Shown here piece after piece: positions 1 through 7,157 of a stretch of DNA of 43,122 nucleotides (position 1 is the stretch's first letter; the number at the start of each line of letters is the position of its first letter). Both the position numbers and the translations under genes were made by a program. Under the pieces are notes generated by a model. The model was not told the DNA's origin, did not search any database, and saw only the letters and a list, made by a program, of their open reading frames with translations. The stretch is from DATKJS01 sp050015275. GTDB taxonomy: Bacteria; Acidobacteriota; Aminicenantia; Aminicenantales; Saccharicenantaceae. The DNA is taken from assembly GCA_050015275.1 (NCBI GenBank), contig JBEKBS010000023.1:1-43122 (forward strand), read 5' to 3'.

Positions 1-2
1 AA

Positions 3-326
3 GGCTTCCGGCTCTTCGGTCTCGCATGGGCCGAGCGGCTCAAAAAGGTCGATCATCTCGTCATCGCGCATCTCCTCCGTGCGGTTGCTCGCGGGAAGAT
101 CGGCTGGGCTGAAGCTTGCGAGGTCTTGGAGATGGACATGGCCGGGAAGACATTGCGCTTCGTCCCCCGCGAGTCTCAGCGGCCCCTCCTTCGCGCCTTC
201 CGCGAGGCCTCGCGGGATCGCCGGGAGGACCCCGCCTCTGCCGAGGCCCTCGCCCGTATCCGGAAGGCTCAAGCGGCCCTTCGCCGCGAGCGGGCCGAGC
301 GCGAGCCGGATCCGGACCCCGAATAA
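3..326 (+). CDS. Hypothetical element protein, C-terminal part (truncated by window edge)
   Basis: The reading frame is open from the first bases and gives about 107 residues before a TAA. The first visible half (about residues 1-45) is hydrophobic-helical with a segment reading GKIGWAEACEVLEMD, which resembles a helix-turn-helix spacing, but I cannot assign a family. The second half is very rich in Arg, Glu and Ala and ends in DPDPE, so it is probably a charged helix with an acidic tail. A later ATG at 126 has no ribosome binding site and would discard sequence with the same coding character, so I read the gene as continuing left of the window. The next gene starts about 65 bases downstream in the same direction. 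Confidence 0.6.
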   Translation, partial: GFRLFGLAWAERLKKVDHLVIAHLLRAVARGKIGWAEACEVLEMDMAGKTLRFVPRESQRPLLRAFREASRDRREDPASAEALARIRKAQAALRRERAEREPDPDPE

Positions 327-390
327 ACCCCCCGCCTCTGATCCGTTAACATTTTCGCCATTTTCCACCTTCCTAGTAGAGGACAAAAAG

Positions 391-924
391 ATGAACGAGA
401 CGTTTCCAACCTTGCTGATTAACTCTACGCAGAGATATCTGTCCGTGTTCGACGCGACTGGCCTTGTGACGACCGTCGGACCGGGCGAGCGCGAGGTCAT
501 CGAATCCGCGGACCCCGCCACGTTGTACTCGAAGTACCAGACTGTCGAGTGGCGTCCGGAGGGACCCTTCCCGACGTTGAGGGAAGGCTGGATTGACCTT
601 CCTGTCCCGGAAGGGAAAGTCCGCGTTCTCCTTCGCAACATCGACGGCCATCCGGTCGAGGAGCGGAACAACCTGCCCGGCTTCGGGCGGATTTTCATCC
701 CCCGCGGGATCGATGTCCCGTTGGATGTCGACCTCGCCAGCCCGCTCTCGGTCTACGCAGAGTTGCAGATCGTCGTGGGCGAGGATTGGCAGGAGTCTCT
801 GGAGTTTCCTGGTTATCTGAGAGTTTTCCGGAAGCTTGTTGATAAATGGATCGATCGCCCGGACGAAGAGCTGGCGGCGATCGCGGAGAGGCTTGAGAAG
901 GAGGATCATGGCCCCGTCTCATGA
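391..924 (+). CDS. Hypothetical phage-element protein, paralogue of the product of 1900-2490
   Basis: A protein of 177 residues with no family I recognise. The start is the ATG at 391 because AGAGGA lies just upstream; an in-frame start at 79 would run through the preceding gene. It is mostly beta-strand-like with an acidic helical C-terminus (about residues 140-177). Residues near 8-55 (INST, then VGPGE, then LYSKY) match the order of motifs NNST, LPGGE and LYSRY in the protein encoded at 1900-2490. A later segment (RGIDVPLDVD) matches RGLPFVIPIDID there. The two are therefore probably diverged copies, perhaps virion or packaging accessory proteins given the terminase downstream, but the role is unknown. 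Confidence 0.75.
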   Translation: MNETFPTLLINSTQRYLSVFDATGLVTTVGPGEREVIESADPATLYSKYQTVEWRPEGPFPTLREGWIDLPVPEGKVRVLLRNIDGHPVEERNNLPGFGRIFIPRGIDVPLDVDLASPLSVYAELQIVVGEDWQESLEFPGYLRVFRKLVDKWIDRPDEELAAIAERLEKEDHGPVS

Positions 925-1156
925 CCGTCCTTCATTTCCTGCCTCCTGTATGAGCGAAAGGACGCAAGCTGGAACGGCTCCCGAGTCTCGCTCCGGAGTG
1001 CGTCCTATGAGGGACCGGGTGTCTGGTCTGCCGTGGGTTCTGTTGTACTCTTCCCGCGGTGGCTCATTACTTTCGCCCGGTCCCCCATTTTATACCTTTC
1101 CGCGGGGGGCCGGTGACCGTCTTTCGCCAGCGGCTCCGGTCCTCCGCCTTTTTTGA
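908..1156 (+). CDS. Possible small protein overlapping the preceding gene
   Basis: An 82-residue frame opens at an ATG three bases after AAGGAGG, overlaps the end of the preceding gene by 17 bases and stops 12 bases before the next start. That position fits the tight spacing of the region. Against it, the Shine-Dalgarno spacing is short, third codon positions are not GC-biased as they are in the neighbours, and the predicted protein (Ser, Pro and Arg rich with one hydrophobic patch) resembles nothing I know. It may instead be a 240-base non-coding spacer. Confidence 0.25.
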   Translation: MAPSHDRPSFPASCMSERTQAGTAPESRSGVRPMRDRVSGLPWVLLYSSRGGSLLSPGPPFYTFPRGAGDRLSPAAPVLRLF

Positions 1157-1168
1157 AGGAGATTTGAA

Positions 1169-1705
1169 ATGAAAATAGTAGAGAATTTGTTCGATGTCCC
1201 GGTGAAGCCGATCGATGAGGATTATTCGCGGATCGTGTTCATGGCTCTGTACGGTCGAAACCCGTATGGCTCCGCGGCTCATCCCTATCCGACTGACGTT
1301 GTCCTGAAGGCTCTCGCCGACTATAAAGCCAAGATCGCCCGCGGAGAGAACCTCATCCCGTACGATGGCGTGAACGACGCGGCTCAGATTACCAATGTCG
1401 CCACCGACGAACACGGGAACCTCGTTTTGGAGGCGGACGTTATGTCGACCGACGCTGGTGACGCTCTCCAGCTCGCCCTCGCCGTGGACGGGCGGATCGG
1501 ATGCGTTACGATCCTCGAAGATGGGCGAGTCAAGTCGATCGCCCTCGCCTCCGGGGAGCTGGTCGAGGGAGAGAGGACGAACGCAGACGTTAACCTGAAC
1601 AAGGGCCTGACCGACGAGATCATCGCCGAGAAGTTCAGGATGGCGCGGATGTCCGGTTACAAGCGGAGCCTCGAAGAGTATTCCAAATGGATCAAGAGTC
1701 AGTAA
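1169..1705 (+). CDS. Hypothetical phage-element protein, 178 residues
   Basis: GAAGGAG lies about eight bases before the ATG, which fixes the start. Residues 1-60 include an HPYPTDVVLKALADYKAKI stretch, probably a helix. The middle (about 75-125) has a beta-rich pattern with GNLVLEADVMSTDAGDAL followed by DGRIGCVTILEDG, and the C-terminus (140-178) is helical and charged. The spacing of the middle part loosely recalls phage head-maturation protease or scaffold folds, but no Ser/His catalytic pair is evident, so this is only a structural hint. The stop codon is followed directly by the ATG of the next gene. Confidence 0.75.
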   Translation: MKIVENLFDVPVKPIDEDYSRIVFMALYGRNPYGSAAHPYPTDVVLKALADYKAKIARGENLIPYDGVNDAAQITNVATDEHGNLVLEADVMSTDAGDALQLALAVDGRIGCVTILEDGRVKSIALASGELVEGERTNADVNLNKGLTDEIIAEKFRMARMSGYKRSLEEYSKWIKSQ

Positions 1706-1903
1706 ATGACCGAGCCTCTCTGCCGAAGAAAATATCTCGTTGAGGTTGAAGTCTCAACGATGCTCCCGAGCGAGGCCCGCGTCATTGACAATGCCCGGCT
1801 CTTCAAGAGCTTCGAGGTCCTGTGCTCATCGATCGTTTCGAGCGTTGGACCGAAGTTTCTGCGGGTTACGGAAGTCCAAAAGATGAAGGAGGAGAATTTA
1901 TGA
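1706..1903 (+). CDS. Small hypothetical protein, 65 residues
   Basis: The ATG follows the preceding TAA with no gap, and the stop overlaps the next start as ATGA, so the gene sits in a translationally coupled chain. AAGAG lies upstream as a weak ribosome binding site. The protein is a mixed helix/strand domain with no membrane segment or signal peptide and two close Cys residues only (Cys6 and Cys40). No family is recognised. Confidence 0.6.
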   Translation: MTEPLCRRKYLVEVEVSTMLPSEARVIDNARLFKSFEVLCSSIVSSVGPKFLRVTEVQKMKEENL

Positions 1904-2490
1904 TAAAGCCCGAAAAAATCTATGAGTGTAAGCTCGTGAATAATTCGACCGCCGATTGGATGATCATGGAACGCGGCGGAATCCCGATGCTGAAGCTTTT
2001 GCCCGGCGGCGAGACGATCCTCCGGAGCTTCAAGCCTTATGAAAATCTCTACAGCCGCTACAGCCTCGTCCGGCGCAACGGAGATTCGACAATTACTGTC
2101 GAGCTGAATCCGAATTGGCCGAGGCCGGAGAGCTGGGAAGGGAAGCGGCTCCTTGAGCTGAAAAACGACGGCCCGAACGAAAACGAGGGCATCCGGATCG
2201 GCGAGAACGCCATTACCTTGTACCGCGGCTTGCCGTTCGTCATCCCTATCGATATCGACGAGCATCTTTGGATCTGGTATTCCAAGGTCCGGATCGTCGA
2301 GATTGAGGAGAAGCTCCGCGATCCCGAGCGGCCCGAATACTTAGTCAAAAGGAAAAAGATCATCCAAGAGAAGACGCTCCGCCCGAAGGCCGAGCTGATC
2401 GAAATAAAACGGGAGATAAATGAGCTGATGGCGAGACGCGGAATGTCTCCGCTCCGGCTCCCGCCTGAAGTTAAAAATCTGGAGATATGA
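1900..2490 (+). CDS. Hypothetical phage-element protein, paralogue of the product of 391-924
   Basis: A protein of 196 residues. AAGGAGGAG precedes the ATG at 1900, which overlaps the previous stop as ATGA; an in-frame start at 1822 lacks a ribosome binding site. The N-terminal two thirds are beta-rich with NNST, LPGGE, LYSRY and IPIDID, which line up in order with motifs of the protein at 391-924. The C-terminal 70 residues (about 125-196) are a Lys/Glu-rich helix not present in the paralogue. The next gene again overlaps by ATGA. The function is not known; a structural or packaging-associated role is an inference from position only. Confidence 0.78.
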   Translation: MIKPEKIYECKLVNNSTADWMIMERGGIPMLKLLPGGETILRSFKPYENLYSRYSLVRRNGDSTITVELNPNWPRPESWEGKRLLELKNDGPNENEGIRIGENAITLYRGLPFVIPIDIDEHLWIWYSKVRIVEIEEKLRDPERPEYLVKRKKIIQEKTLRPKAELIEIKREINELMARRGMSPLRLPPEVKNLEI

Positions 2491-2708
2491 AAATGAAAAA
2501 GGCAACTCGTGATCCAAATATCGGGTCCGCGCATCGGGCCTCGATCAACCGAGTTCAAGGCCAACCAAAGGCCGCGCCGGGATTCCCGGCGAGCTATCCG
2601 TCCGCCCCTCCAAAGTTTGATTCAAAAACTCAGGCTGGGCCGATGACGAAGAACATGAAAGGTTCCGCCTCATCCCCGACAAACTCCGGGATGACCGGGA
2701 ATGACTAA
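2487..2708 (+). CDS. Small low-complexity basic protein, 73 residues
   Basis: The gene starts inside the preceding stop (ATGA) and ends just after the next possible start. The product is rich in Pro, Ala, Ser, Lys and Asn with little predicted structure and no Cys, so it is probably disordered and basic. Such proteins occur in phage operons as nucleic-acid or capsid binding tails, but nothing here proves that. Its coupling to both neighbours supports it as a real gene. Confidence 0.6.
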   Translation: MKMKKATRDPNIGSAHRASINRVQGQPKAAPGFPASYPSAPPKFDSKTQAGPMTKNMKGSASSPTNSGMTGND

Positions 2709-2718
2709 GGAGAATAAC

Positions 2719-2889
2719 ATGCCTACTACAAAAATCTATACGGTGACGGTGACCGTCTCCGGTGATGACTCAGCCGAAGCGACTCAGAGCGATGCGCTCT
2801 TCGCGATCTTTGAGCAGAAGGTCGGCGACATGGTCCTGACCCTCGGAGATACCATCCTCAACGTCGACAGCGTTGAACTGCCTGAATAA
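2719..2889 (+). CDS. Small acidic beta-rich protein, 56 residues
   Basis: TAAGGAG lies seven bases before the ATG at 2719; an in-frame ATG at 2701 overlaps the preceding gene and lacks such a site, so I prefer 2719. The product starts with a Thr/Val strand (YTVTVTVSGDD), has one short helix (about 20-35) and ends with an acidic strand (ILNVDSVELPE). It is acidic throughout, unlike its basic neighbour, and could pair with it. No family is recognised. Confidence 0.65.
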   Translation: MPTTKIYTVTVTVSGDDSAEATQSDALFAIFEQKVGDMVLTLGDTILNVDSVELPE

Positions 2890-2901
2890 GGATCGATCGC
2901 C

Positions 2902-2917
2902 CCGGCCTCCGGGCCGG
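2902..2917 (+). other. GC hairpin before the terminase start
   Basis: CCGGCC at 2902-2907 pairs with GGCCGG at 2912-2917 around a four-base loop. It lies between the preceding stop and the terminase ATG, about 17 bases upstream of that start, where a normal ribosome binding site is not seen. It is not followed by a T-tract, so it may attenuate or set the level of terminase translation rather than terminate transcription. Confidence 0.35.
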
Positions 2918-2934
2918 ATCGCCCGCCCGCTCCG

Positions 2935-4545
2935 ATGAAGTGTTCTGCTACTACCCGCAATGGGACTCCCTGCCGATTAAAGGCCGTTGAGGGAGGTCTC
3001 TGCCGCGTCCATCAACCCTCCCGGCTTGCCATAATCCAAGCCCTCCGCGGACCCTTCCGCAAAAGCCTCGGCAACCTCGAAACATGGGAGAATTGGCAAG
3101 CGATCCTCGCCGCGGTCTGGGGTGAAAAACTCTCGCCCAAAGAGCTTGGAACCTTCCAAGCGGTGACGGGCCGCGAGGCTCCGCGGGCCGGAGGGTATGA
3201 CGAGGCCTTCCTGCTGATCGGGCGAGGCGGAGGAAAAACGACCACATGCGCCCTCGCCGCGAGCTACACCGCGCTGTTCAGCGGTCTCGAAAAGAAAGTG
3301 GCGGAGGGCGAATCGATCTACATTTTCTGCCTCGCGGATACGTTGGCTCAAGCCAGTATCTGTCATGACTCAATCCGGAGGTTCCTGCGCCCGTTCGCCC
3401 GAATGATAAAACGGGAGGCCCGCGAGGAGATCGAGCTTAACAACGGCTTCCGGATCGTGACGAAGGCGGCTGACGAAAAAAGTTTGAGAGGCTGGAGGCT
3501 TGGACTAGTCGTACTGGACGAGGCGGATTTTTTCGATACAGATCTGGATCGAATAATTGCGGCCCTTTCGCCGTCGATCGTCGAGGGCGGGAAGCTCCTT
3601 GCTATCTCTTCCCGCGGTCCCCGTAATTCGCCGCTCTCCAAAATAGCAGACCGGTACTGGGCGACCGACTCCTCAACGCTCGTCGTGAAGGCCCCGACCG
3701 GGTTGATGAATCCGACCTTCTCACAGAAAAAGATCGACCGGGATATTGGCCGAGATAGCAGGATGGCGCGGGAGTATAACCCGCTCGCCGTCGATGACTC
3801 CGGCCTCTTCGCGGAGGCCTCGCTCCGGGCCGTTTCGACGATCCGCGGGGATGAGCCGCGGGTCGACGCGGCCCGGTACGTCGCGTTTATTGACGCGGCC
3901 TCGAACGCGGACGCTATGGCCCTCGCGATTGCGTACGTCTGGAATGAAAAAGCGCGAGTGGCGGCTGTCCGGGAGGTCCCGGCCCCGTACGATCCGCTGA
4001 AGGTTCTGGACGACTTCGCTGACCTTATCGACCGGTATCACGTCCGCGAAACCTTTGCAGACCGTTACGCCTTCTCGCTGGTTGAGTCGGCCCTCCGGAA
4101 GCGGCAAATCGTCCTCACCTCCTTCAAGCCTTCGTCGACGGACTGTTACTTCAAGCTCAAGGCCCTGATCGAAATGGATGCCGTCGAGCTTCCCGCCGAC
4201 GACCGGTTCATCCGAGAGATTCTATCGCTGGAGGTCGTAAGGACTGGCTCGGGACAGGAACGGATAGAACATCCGAAGCACGCTCACGACGACCTCGCCT
4301 CAGCGACCGCCGCCGCGGTCTTCACCGCTTGTGCCTCCGTCCGCGGATACAAGCCGGTTGCGGCGGAAGCGACGATGACGCAGAGGATCACTCACCCCGA
4401 TCCTATTCGTGAAAAAGAGATAGATTTCGAGGAGGAGAAGGAAAACTGCGAGAACGAATTGATCGACGACCTTGAAAAAGATTTCGGGCCGCTATGTCTG
4501 CCGATCGTTGGAGGTCGGCCAGTTATTTTGACTAGGAGAAAATAA
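2935..4545 (+). CDS. Phage terminase large subunit with N-terminal Cys/His finger
   Basis: A 536-residue DNA-packaging motor. The ATPase half shows a glycine-rich Walker A variant GRGGGKT (about 96-102) and a Walker B strand ending in VVLDEAD (about 192-198), with a coupling-type SSRG near 225. The nuclease half has candidate metal ligands in FIDAAS (Asp320), ETFADRY (about Asp376) and HAHDD (449-453). The first 27 residues carry Cys3, Cys13, Cys23 and His26, the spacing of a small zinc-binding domain often seen in phage proteins (DUF5763-like); its fusion to a terminase is unusual. The ATG at 2935 lacks a clear ribosome binding site but keeps this finger in frame. The last codon abuts the RRM gene. 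No small terminase subunit is recognised nearby; one of the small upstream proteins could fill that role. Confidence 0.9.
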   Translation: MKCSATTRNGTPCRLKAVEGGLCRVHQPSRLAIIQALRGPFRKSLGNLETWENWQAILAAVWGEKLSPKELGTFQAVTGREAPRAGGYDEAFLLIGRGGGKTTTCALAASYTALFSGLEKKVAEGESIYIFCLADTLAQASICHDSIRRFLRPFARMIKREAREEIELNNGFRIVTKAADEKSLRGWRLGLVVLDEADFFDTDLDRIIAALSPSIVEGGKLLAISSRGPRNSPLSKIADRYWATDSSTLVVKAPTGLMNPTFSQKKIDRDIGRDSRMAREYNPLAVDDSGLFAEASLRAVSTIRGDEPRVDAARYVAFIDAASNADAMALAIAYVWNEKARVAAVREVPAPYDPLKVLDDFADLIDRYHVRETFADRYAFSLVESALRKRQIVLTSFKPSSTDCYFKLKALIEMDAVELPADDRFIREILSLEVVRTGSGQERIEHPKHAHDDLASATAAAVFTACASVRGYKPVAAEATMTQRITHPDPIREKEIDFEEEKENCENELIDDLEKDFGPLCLPIVGGRPVILTRRK

Positions 4546-4821
4546 ATGACCGATGGAAATGGAAAAACACTGTTCGTCCGCGGCTATGACCGCGAGACGA
4601 CGAGCCGCCTTGACCTCGACCGGCTGTTCGCCCCGTTTGGGGAGATCATTCGGATCACGATGCCCTCCGACGGGGCGGACCGCTTCCGCGGCTTCGCTTT
4701 CGTCGAGTTCACAACCGCCGAGGCCGCTGAAGCCGCGATGAGGGAGCTGGACGGGAAGGAGATGGACGGCGGGCGGCGGCTCACGGTCAATTGGGCCGTT
4801 ACGAGGCGACAGATCGCTTAA
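4546..4821 (+). CDS. RRM-type RNA-binding protein of the phage element
   Basis: A 91-residue single RNA recognition motif. RNP2 is LFVRGY (residues 9-14) and RNP1 is RGFAFVEF (48-55), both with the aromatic residues that stack on RNA bases; the fold covers nearly the whole protein with a short basic tail (TRRQIA). The start follows the terminase stop without a gap and has AGGAGA inside the end of the terminase gene, so the two are co-translated. Small RRM proteins are known in cyanobacteria and scattered bacteria, usually as host genes; finding one locked to a terminase is uncommon. Its target could be phage mRNA or host RNA; the sequence does not say which. Confidence 0.92.
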   Translation: MTDGNGKTLFVRGYDRETTSRLDLDRLFAPFGEIIRITMPSDGADRFRGFAFVEFTTAEAAEAAMRELDGKEMDGGRRLTVNWAVTRRQIA

Positions 4822-4870
4822 AGCCCTCGCTCCGCCCCGACCCGCTATGAAAAAAAACCCTCTAGAACAC

Positions 4871-5038
4871 GCTAGGACGCGAAAAGTCCATGGAGCCCGT
4901 ACGTCCCCCCTGCCCCCGTCTCCCCTGGGAACGGAAAAATCTTCAGAAATCTTTCCCGAATTACCCCGGAATGCTTTGGGACGCGTGCGATTGCTCGTAT
5001 AATATAGGGGTGGGCTAAGGAGGCTAAGACGCGAAAAG
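4871..5038 (+). repeat. Pair of 16-base direct repeats flanking the recombinase promoter
   Basis: GCTAGGACGCGAAAAG at 4871-4886 and GCTAAGACGCGAAAAG at 5023-5038 differ at one position. They bracket the promoter at 4976-5003 in the non-coding gap between the RRM gene and the small genes before the recombinase. The second copy is preceded by a further CTAAGGAG. They may be binding sites for a regulator or for the recombinase or a directionality factor. Confidence 0.6.
4976..5003 (+). promoter_or_regulatory. Sigma-70-type promoter for the recombinase operon
   Basis: TTGGGA (4976-4981) and a perfect TATAAT (4998-5003) are separated by 16 bases. This is the only AT-rich stretch of the 250-base gap after the RRM gene and would drive the genes at 5071, 5238 and 5506. 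The rest of the gap (4822-5070) shows only the direct repeats. Confidence 0.65.
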
Positions 5039-5070
5039 GTACCCATCATTCTGAAGCGACTCGGCGGCTA

Positions 5071-5241
5071 ATGTCCCGCCAGCAGTCCGGACCGCTCAAC
5101 GGATTCTACGGGTGGCAACATTCGCCCGTGACGAGAGCGCGGATGAGCCAGGCGGCGAGCCGACTTTGGGAGGGTCCAACGTACCGCCGCCGGCAAGCCG
5201 AAGGCCTCCGCCGAGCCATCGAGCAGAAGAGGGCCGAATGA
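5071..5241 (+). CDS. Small NUMOD3-like DNA-binding protein, 56 residues
   Basis: This frame opens 68 bases after the -10 box and overlaps the next start by ATGA at 5238-5241. Residues about 21-55 read TRARMSQAASRLWEGPTYR then a RRRQAEGLRRAIEQKR-like basic helix. That follows the spacing of NUMOD3, the small DNA-binding module of GIY-YIG and HNH endonucleases, here without a nuclease domain. The upstream ribosome binding site is weak. As the first gene of the recombinase operon it could be a DNA-binding regulator or a recombination directionality factor; this is inference. Confidence 0.55.
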   Translation: MSRQQSGPLNGFYGWQHSPVTRARMSQAASRLWEGPTYRRRQAEGLRRAIEQKRAE

Positions 5242-5525
5242 GCGAATTCTACCGGGGCCGATATGCCGAGGCCTTCGCCCGGTTTACAGTCGAGACGCTG
5301 GAGGCATGGGTCGCGCACCGCCCGGACATCTCCTCGTTCTGGAAGGTCCCGCGAACGGATCGGAAGAAGGGCGACGGGAAGAGCCTCGTCGCGATGACCC
5401 GTGAAGTCTGGGGGAAACAGCTCGGACGCGAGGTAACGACGGAAGAGGCCGAGCGGATCATCTTCAGCTTCCAGAACTTCGCGACCGTCCTGAAGGAGAT
5501 CGAGAGTGAAAAAGCCCACGGATGA
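5238..5525 (+). CDS. Hypothetical protein of the recombinase operon, 95 residues
   Basis: The ATG at 5238 overlaps the stop of the preceding small gene, and the 3' end overlaps the recombinase start by 20 bases, so all three are coupled. The protein looks helical, with Trp-rich segments (TLEAWVAHRPDISSFWKVP) and no Cys pairs. No family is recognised. Its position before a serine recombinase would suit a partner such as a directionality factor. Confidence 0.7.
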   Translation: MSEFYRGRYAEAFARFTVETLEAWVAHRPDISSFWKVPRTDRKKGDGKSLVAMTREVWGKQLGREVTTEEAERIIFSFQNFATVLKEIESEKAHG

Positions 5526-7104
5526 CCGGGCCGTCCTCTTCGCCCGCGTCTCCACCGCGAAGCAAGCGGAGAAGTGGTCCCTCCCGAAGCAGGTTGAGAT
5601 CGGGCGCAACTATGCCCGCCGGAATCACCTCCGGCTCCTCGGCGATCCGATCTCGATCACGGAGTCTGGCTACAAGGAGCGCGAGCGCAAAGCCTTCCGC
5701 GCCATGGTCGACTTCATCCGCGAGAATCGCATCGGCCATCTCATCGTCCTCAACGTCGAACGGCTGACGAGAGACCTGAGGGGAATGTGCGACCTCGACG
5801 ATCTCAGCCGGGACTTCTTGACAATCCACTTCACGGAATCCGGCGAGATGATCGGACCCGATACCGCCGGAGACAAGCGTACATTCTGGGCAATCAAGGT
5901 TGCCTTCGCCAGAGCTTATATCGACGACCTGAAAGAAAAAGCGAGGCGGTCGATCGAGGCCCGCCTCTCGGAAGGACTCTATCCAAGTGGGATGGCTCCG
6001 ATCGAATACAGGGCCGTGAAGAACGGGCTGGAGATCGAGAAGGAGGAGTCCCGGTTTGCGCGGATGGCGTTCGAGCTGTACGCTTCCGGCGGCCAGAGCC
6101 TTCTCTCGCTCAGCCGGAAGCTCTACGACGCGGGACTAAGGAAGAGGCCGCGGCGGAAGAAGGACCCGGAGACGGGGAAGGTTGAGCTTGTCCCGAGGTC
6201 CGGACCGGTCTCCCCTACTACGCTCCAAGCAATGCTCAAGAATCCGGTGTACCTCGGGAAGGTCGTCTGGCCGTTCACGGACAGCCGATACGTCACCGAC
6301 CGCGAGAAAGGGACTCAACTCGAAGGCAAGCACCCTGCCCTAATCGACCGCTCTCTCTTCGATCAGGTCCAGGCGGCCCTCCGGGAAAAGGGACATTTTC
6401 AGCCTCTGGCTCGCAAGCAATTCGTTTACCGGGGCCTCATGAGGTGCGGAGCGTGCGGGCGGACCATGTCCGGTTACGAAAAGAAGGGGACCACCTACTA
6501 TTCCTCGAATAATCCAAGGGATCGTCGTTGCGGTCATCGGACCTGTTACCGCGAGGAGGCGATCACCGCGAAGTTCGAGGAGGCCCTCGCCCGGTTCCGG
6601 TTCCCGAGGGGGCTTTACGGCTGGATACGCGATGTCCTGAAGGCCTCCGCCACCGACTCCGCGGAGACCGTTCGGGGGGAGCGGAAGCGGCTCACCGCCG
6701 AGTACAACCGCAACGCCGAGAACCTCAGCAAGCTGGTCACCGATGCGTTCGACGACATCTTCCCCCGCGATGTTCTCCGGGCGAAGTACGAGGAGATCGA
6801 GGCCCGTCAGTCTCAGATTACTTCTGACCTCAAGCGGATCGGGCGGGACGCGGCCCGGACGATCGACCGCGGCCTCATTATCCTCGATCTCTGTCAGGAC
6901 CTGCGCGGGACCTTCCGGAAGGCCGCGCCCGAGAAGAGGGCGAAGCTCCTGAGGGTACTATTCAAGGAGGTCGTCGTCCGGGATGGGCGGTTCAATTTCC
7001 GCGTCAACGAGCCGTTCGCGGCTCTCTATTCAGAGAGGCCCCGGAACGCTGGTATAGACTCGGTAAGAATGGCTCCTCGGGCAGGACTCGAACCTGCAAC
7101 CTAG
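5506..7104 (+). CDS. Large serine recombinase (site-specific integrase)
   Basis: A 532-residue large serine recombinase that cuts and rejoins att sites through a Ser-DNA link. The resolvase domain (about 8-145) carries FARVST with nucleophile Ser16 and RLTRD at 86-90. The recombinase domain follows (about 165-290), then a zinc ribbon with Cys314, Cys317, Cys342 and Cys347 and a helical coiled-coil part (about 390-470). The start is GTG at 5506 with AAGGAGAT six bases upstream, overlapping the previous gene. The last residues, MAPRAGLEPAT, are encoded by the antisense strand of the tRNA-Asn gene, so the frame crosses the integration boundary and borrows its stop from the host. The length and domains look complete, so the enzyme is probably functional. 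Confidence 0.95.
   Translation: MKKPTDDRAVLFARVSTAKQAEKWSLPKQVEIGRNYARRNHLRLLGDPISITESGYKERERKAFRAMVDFIRENRIGHLIVLNVERLTRDLRGMCDLDDLSRDFLTIHFTESGEMIGPDTAGDKRTFWAIKVAFARAYIDDLKEKARRSIEARLSEGLYPSGMAPIEYRAVKNGLEIEKEESRFARMAFELYASGGQSLLSLSRKLYDAGLRKRPRRKKDPETGKVELVPRSGPVSPTTLQAMLKNPVYLGKVVWPFTDSRYVTDREKGTQLEGKHPALIDRSLFDQVQAALREKGHFQPLARKQFVYRGLMRCGACGRTMSGYEKKGTTYYSSNNPRDRRCGHRTCYREEAITAKFEEALARFRFPRGLYGWIRDVLKASATDSAETVRGERKRLTAEYNRNAENLSKLVTDAFDDIFPRDVLRAKYEEIEARQSQITSDLKRIGRDAARTIDRGLIILDLCQDLRGTFRKAAPEKRAKLLRVLFKEVVVRDGRFNFRVNEPFAALYSERPRNAGIDSVRMAPRAGLEPAT
7070..7104. other. Probable attachment site (host-element junction) at the tRNA 3' end
   Basis: The recombinase frame of the element runs into the tRNA and stops at 7104, so the junction must lie at or near the tRNA 3' portion. 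The tRNA is intact, so the crossover either restored it or lies at its very end. Serine recombinases need only a very short identical core, so a long duplicated tRNA fragment at the left end is possible but not required. The partner att site is outside the window. Confidence 0.6.
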
Positions 7105-7145
7105 TGGTTAACAGCCACCCGCTCTGCCGATTGAGCTACCGAGGA
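7070..7145 (-). tRNA. tRNA-Asn (anticodon GTT)
   Basis: A standard cloverleaf can be folded on the minus strand: acceptor stem TCCTCGG/CCGAGGA, D-arm with AGCTCAATCGGCAGAGC, anticodon loop CTGTTAACC with GTT, and T-arm with GGTTCGAGTCC. The discriminator is G and the CCA end is encoded (TGG at 7070-7072 on the plus strand). The 3' half overlaps the end of the serine recombinase frame on the other strand. It has its own promoter about 13 bases upstream and follows the heat-shock operon in the same direction. Confidence 0.97.
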
Positions 7146-7157
7146 GCAGGTTCCGCT

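Larger units (their letters stand above)
1..7104. mobile_element. Right end of an integrated phage-like element at tRNA-Asn (left end outside the window)
   Basis: All genes in this stretch are on the plus strand and tightly packed, while the host genes that follow at once are on the minus strand. The stretch contains a large terminase, a large serine recombinase and several small unrecognised proteins. The recombinase sits against the 3' end of a tRNA gene, the usual layout of an integrated element. No portal, capsid, tail, lysis or replication gene is recognisable, so the rest must lie left of the window, or the element is a satellite or defective prophage. The right boundary is put inside the tRNA because the recombinase frame closes there; the exact crossover is not visible. 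Base composition is GC-rich like the host, so the element looks well adapted to it. Confidence 0.85.

Noticed and set aside
79..390. N-terminal extension of the gene at 391 in the same frame
   Set aside because: It overlaps the coding part of the preceding gene, has a Ser/Arg/Pro composition typical of a wrong frame, and the ATG at 391 has a ribosome binding site.
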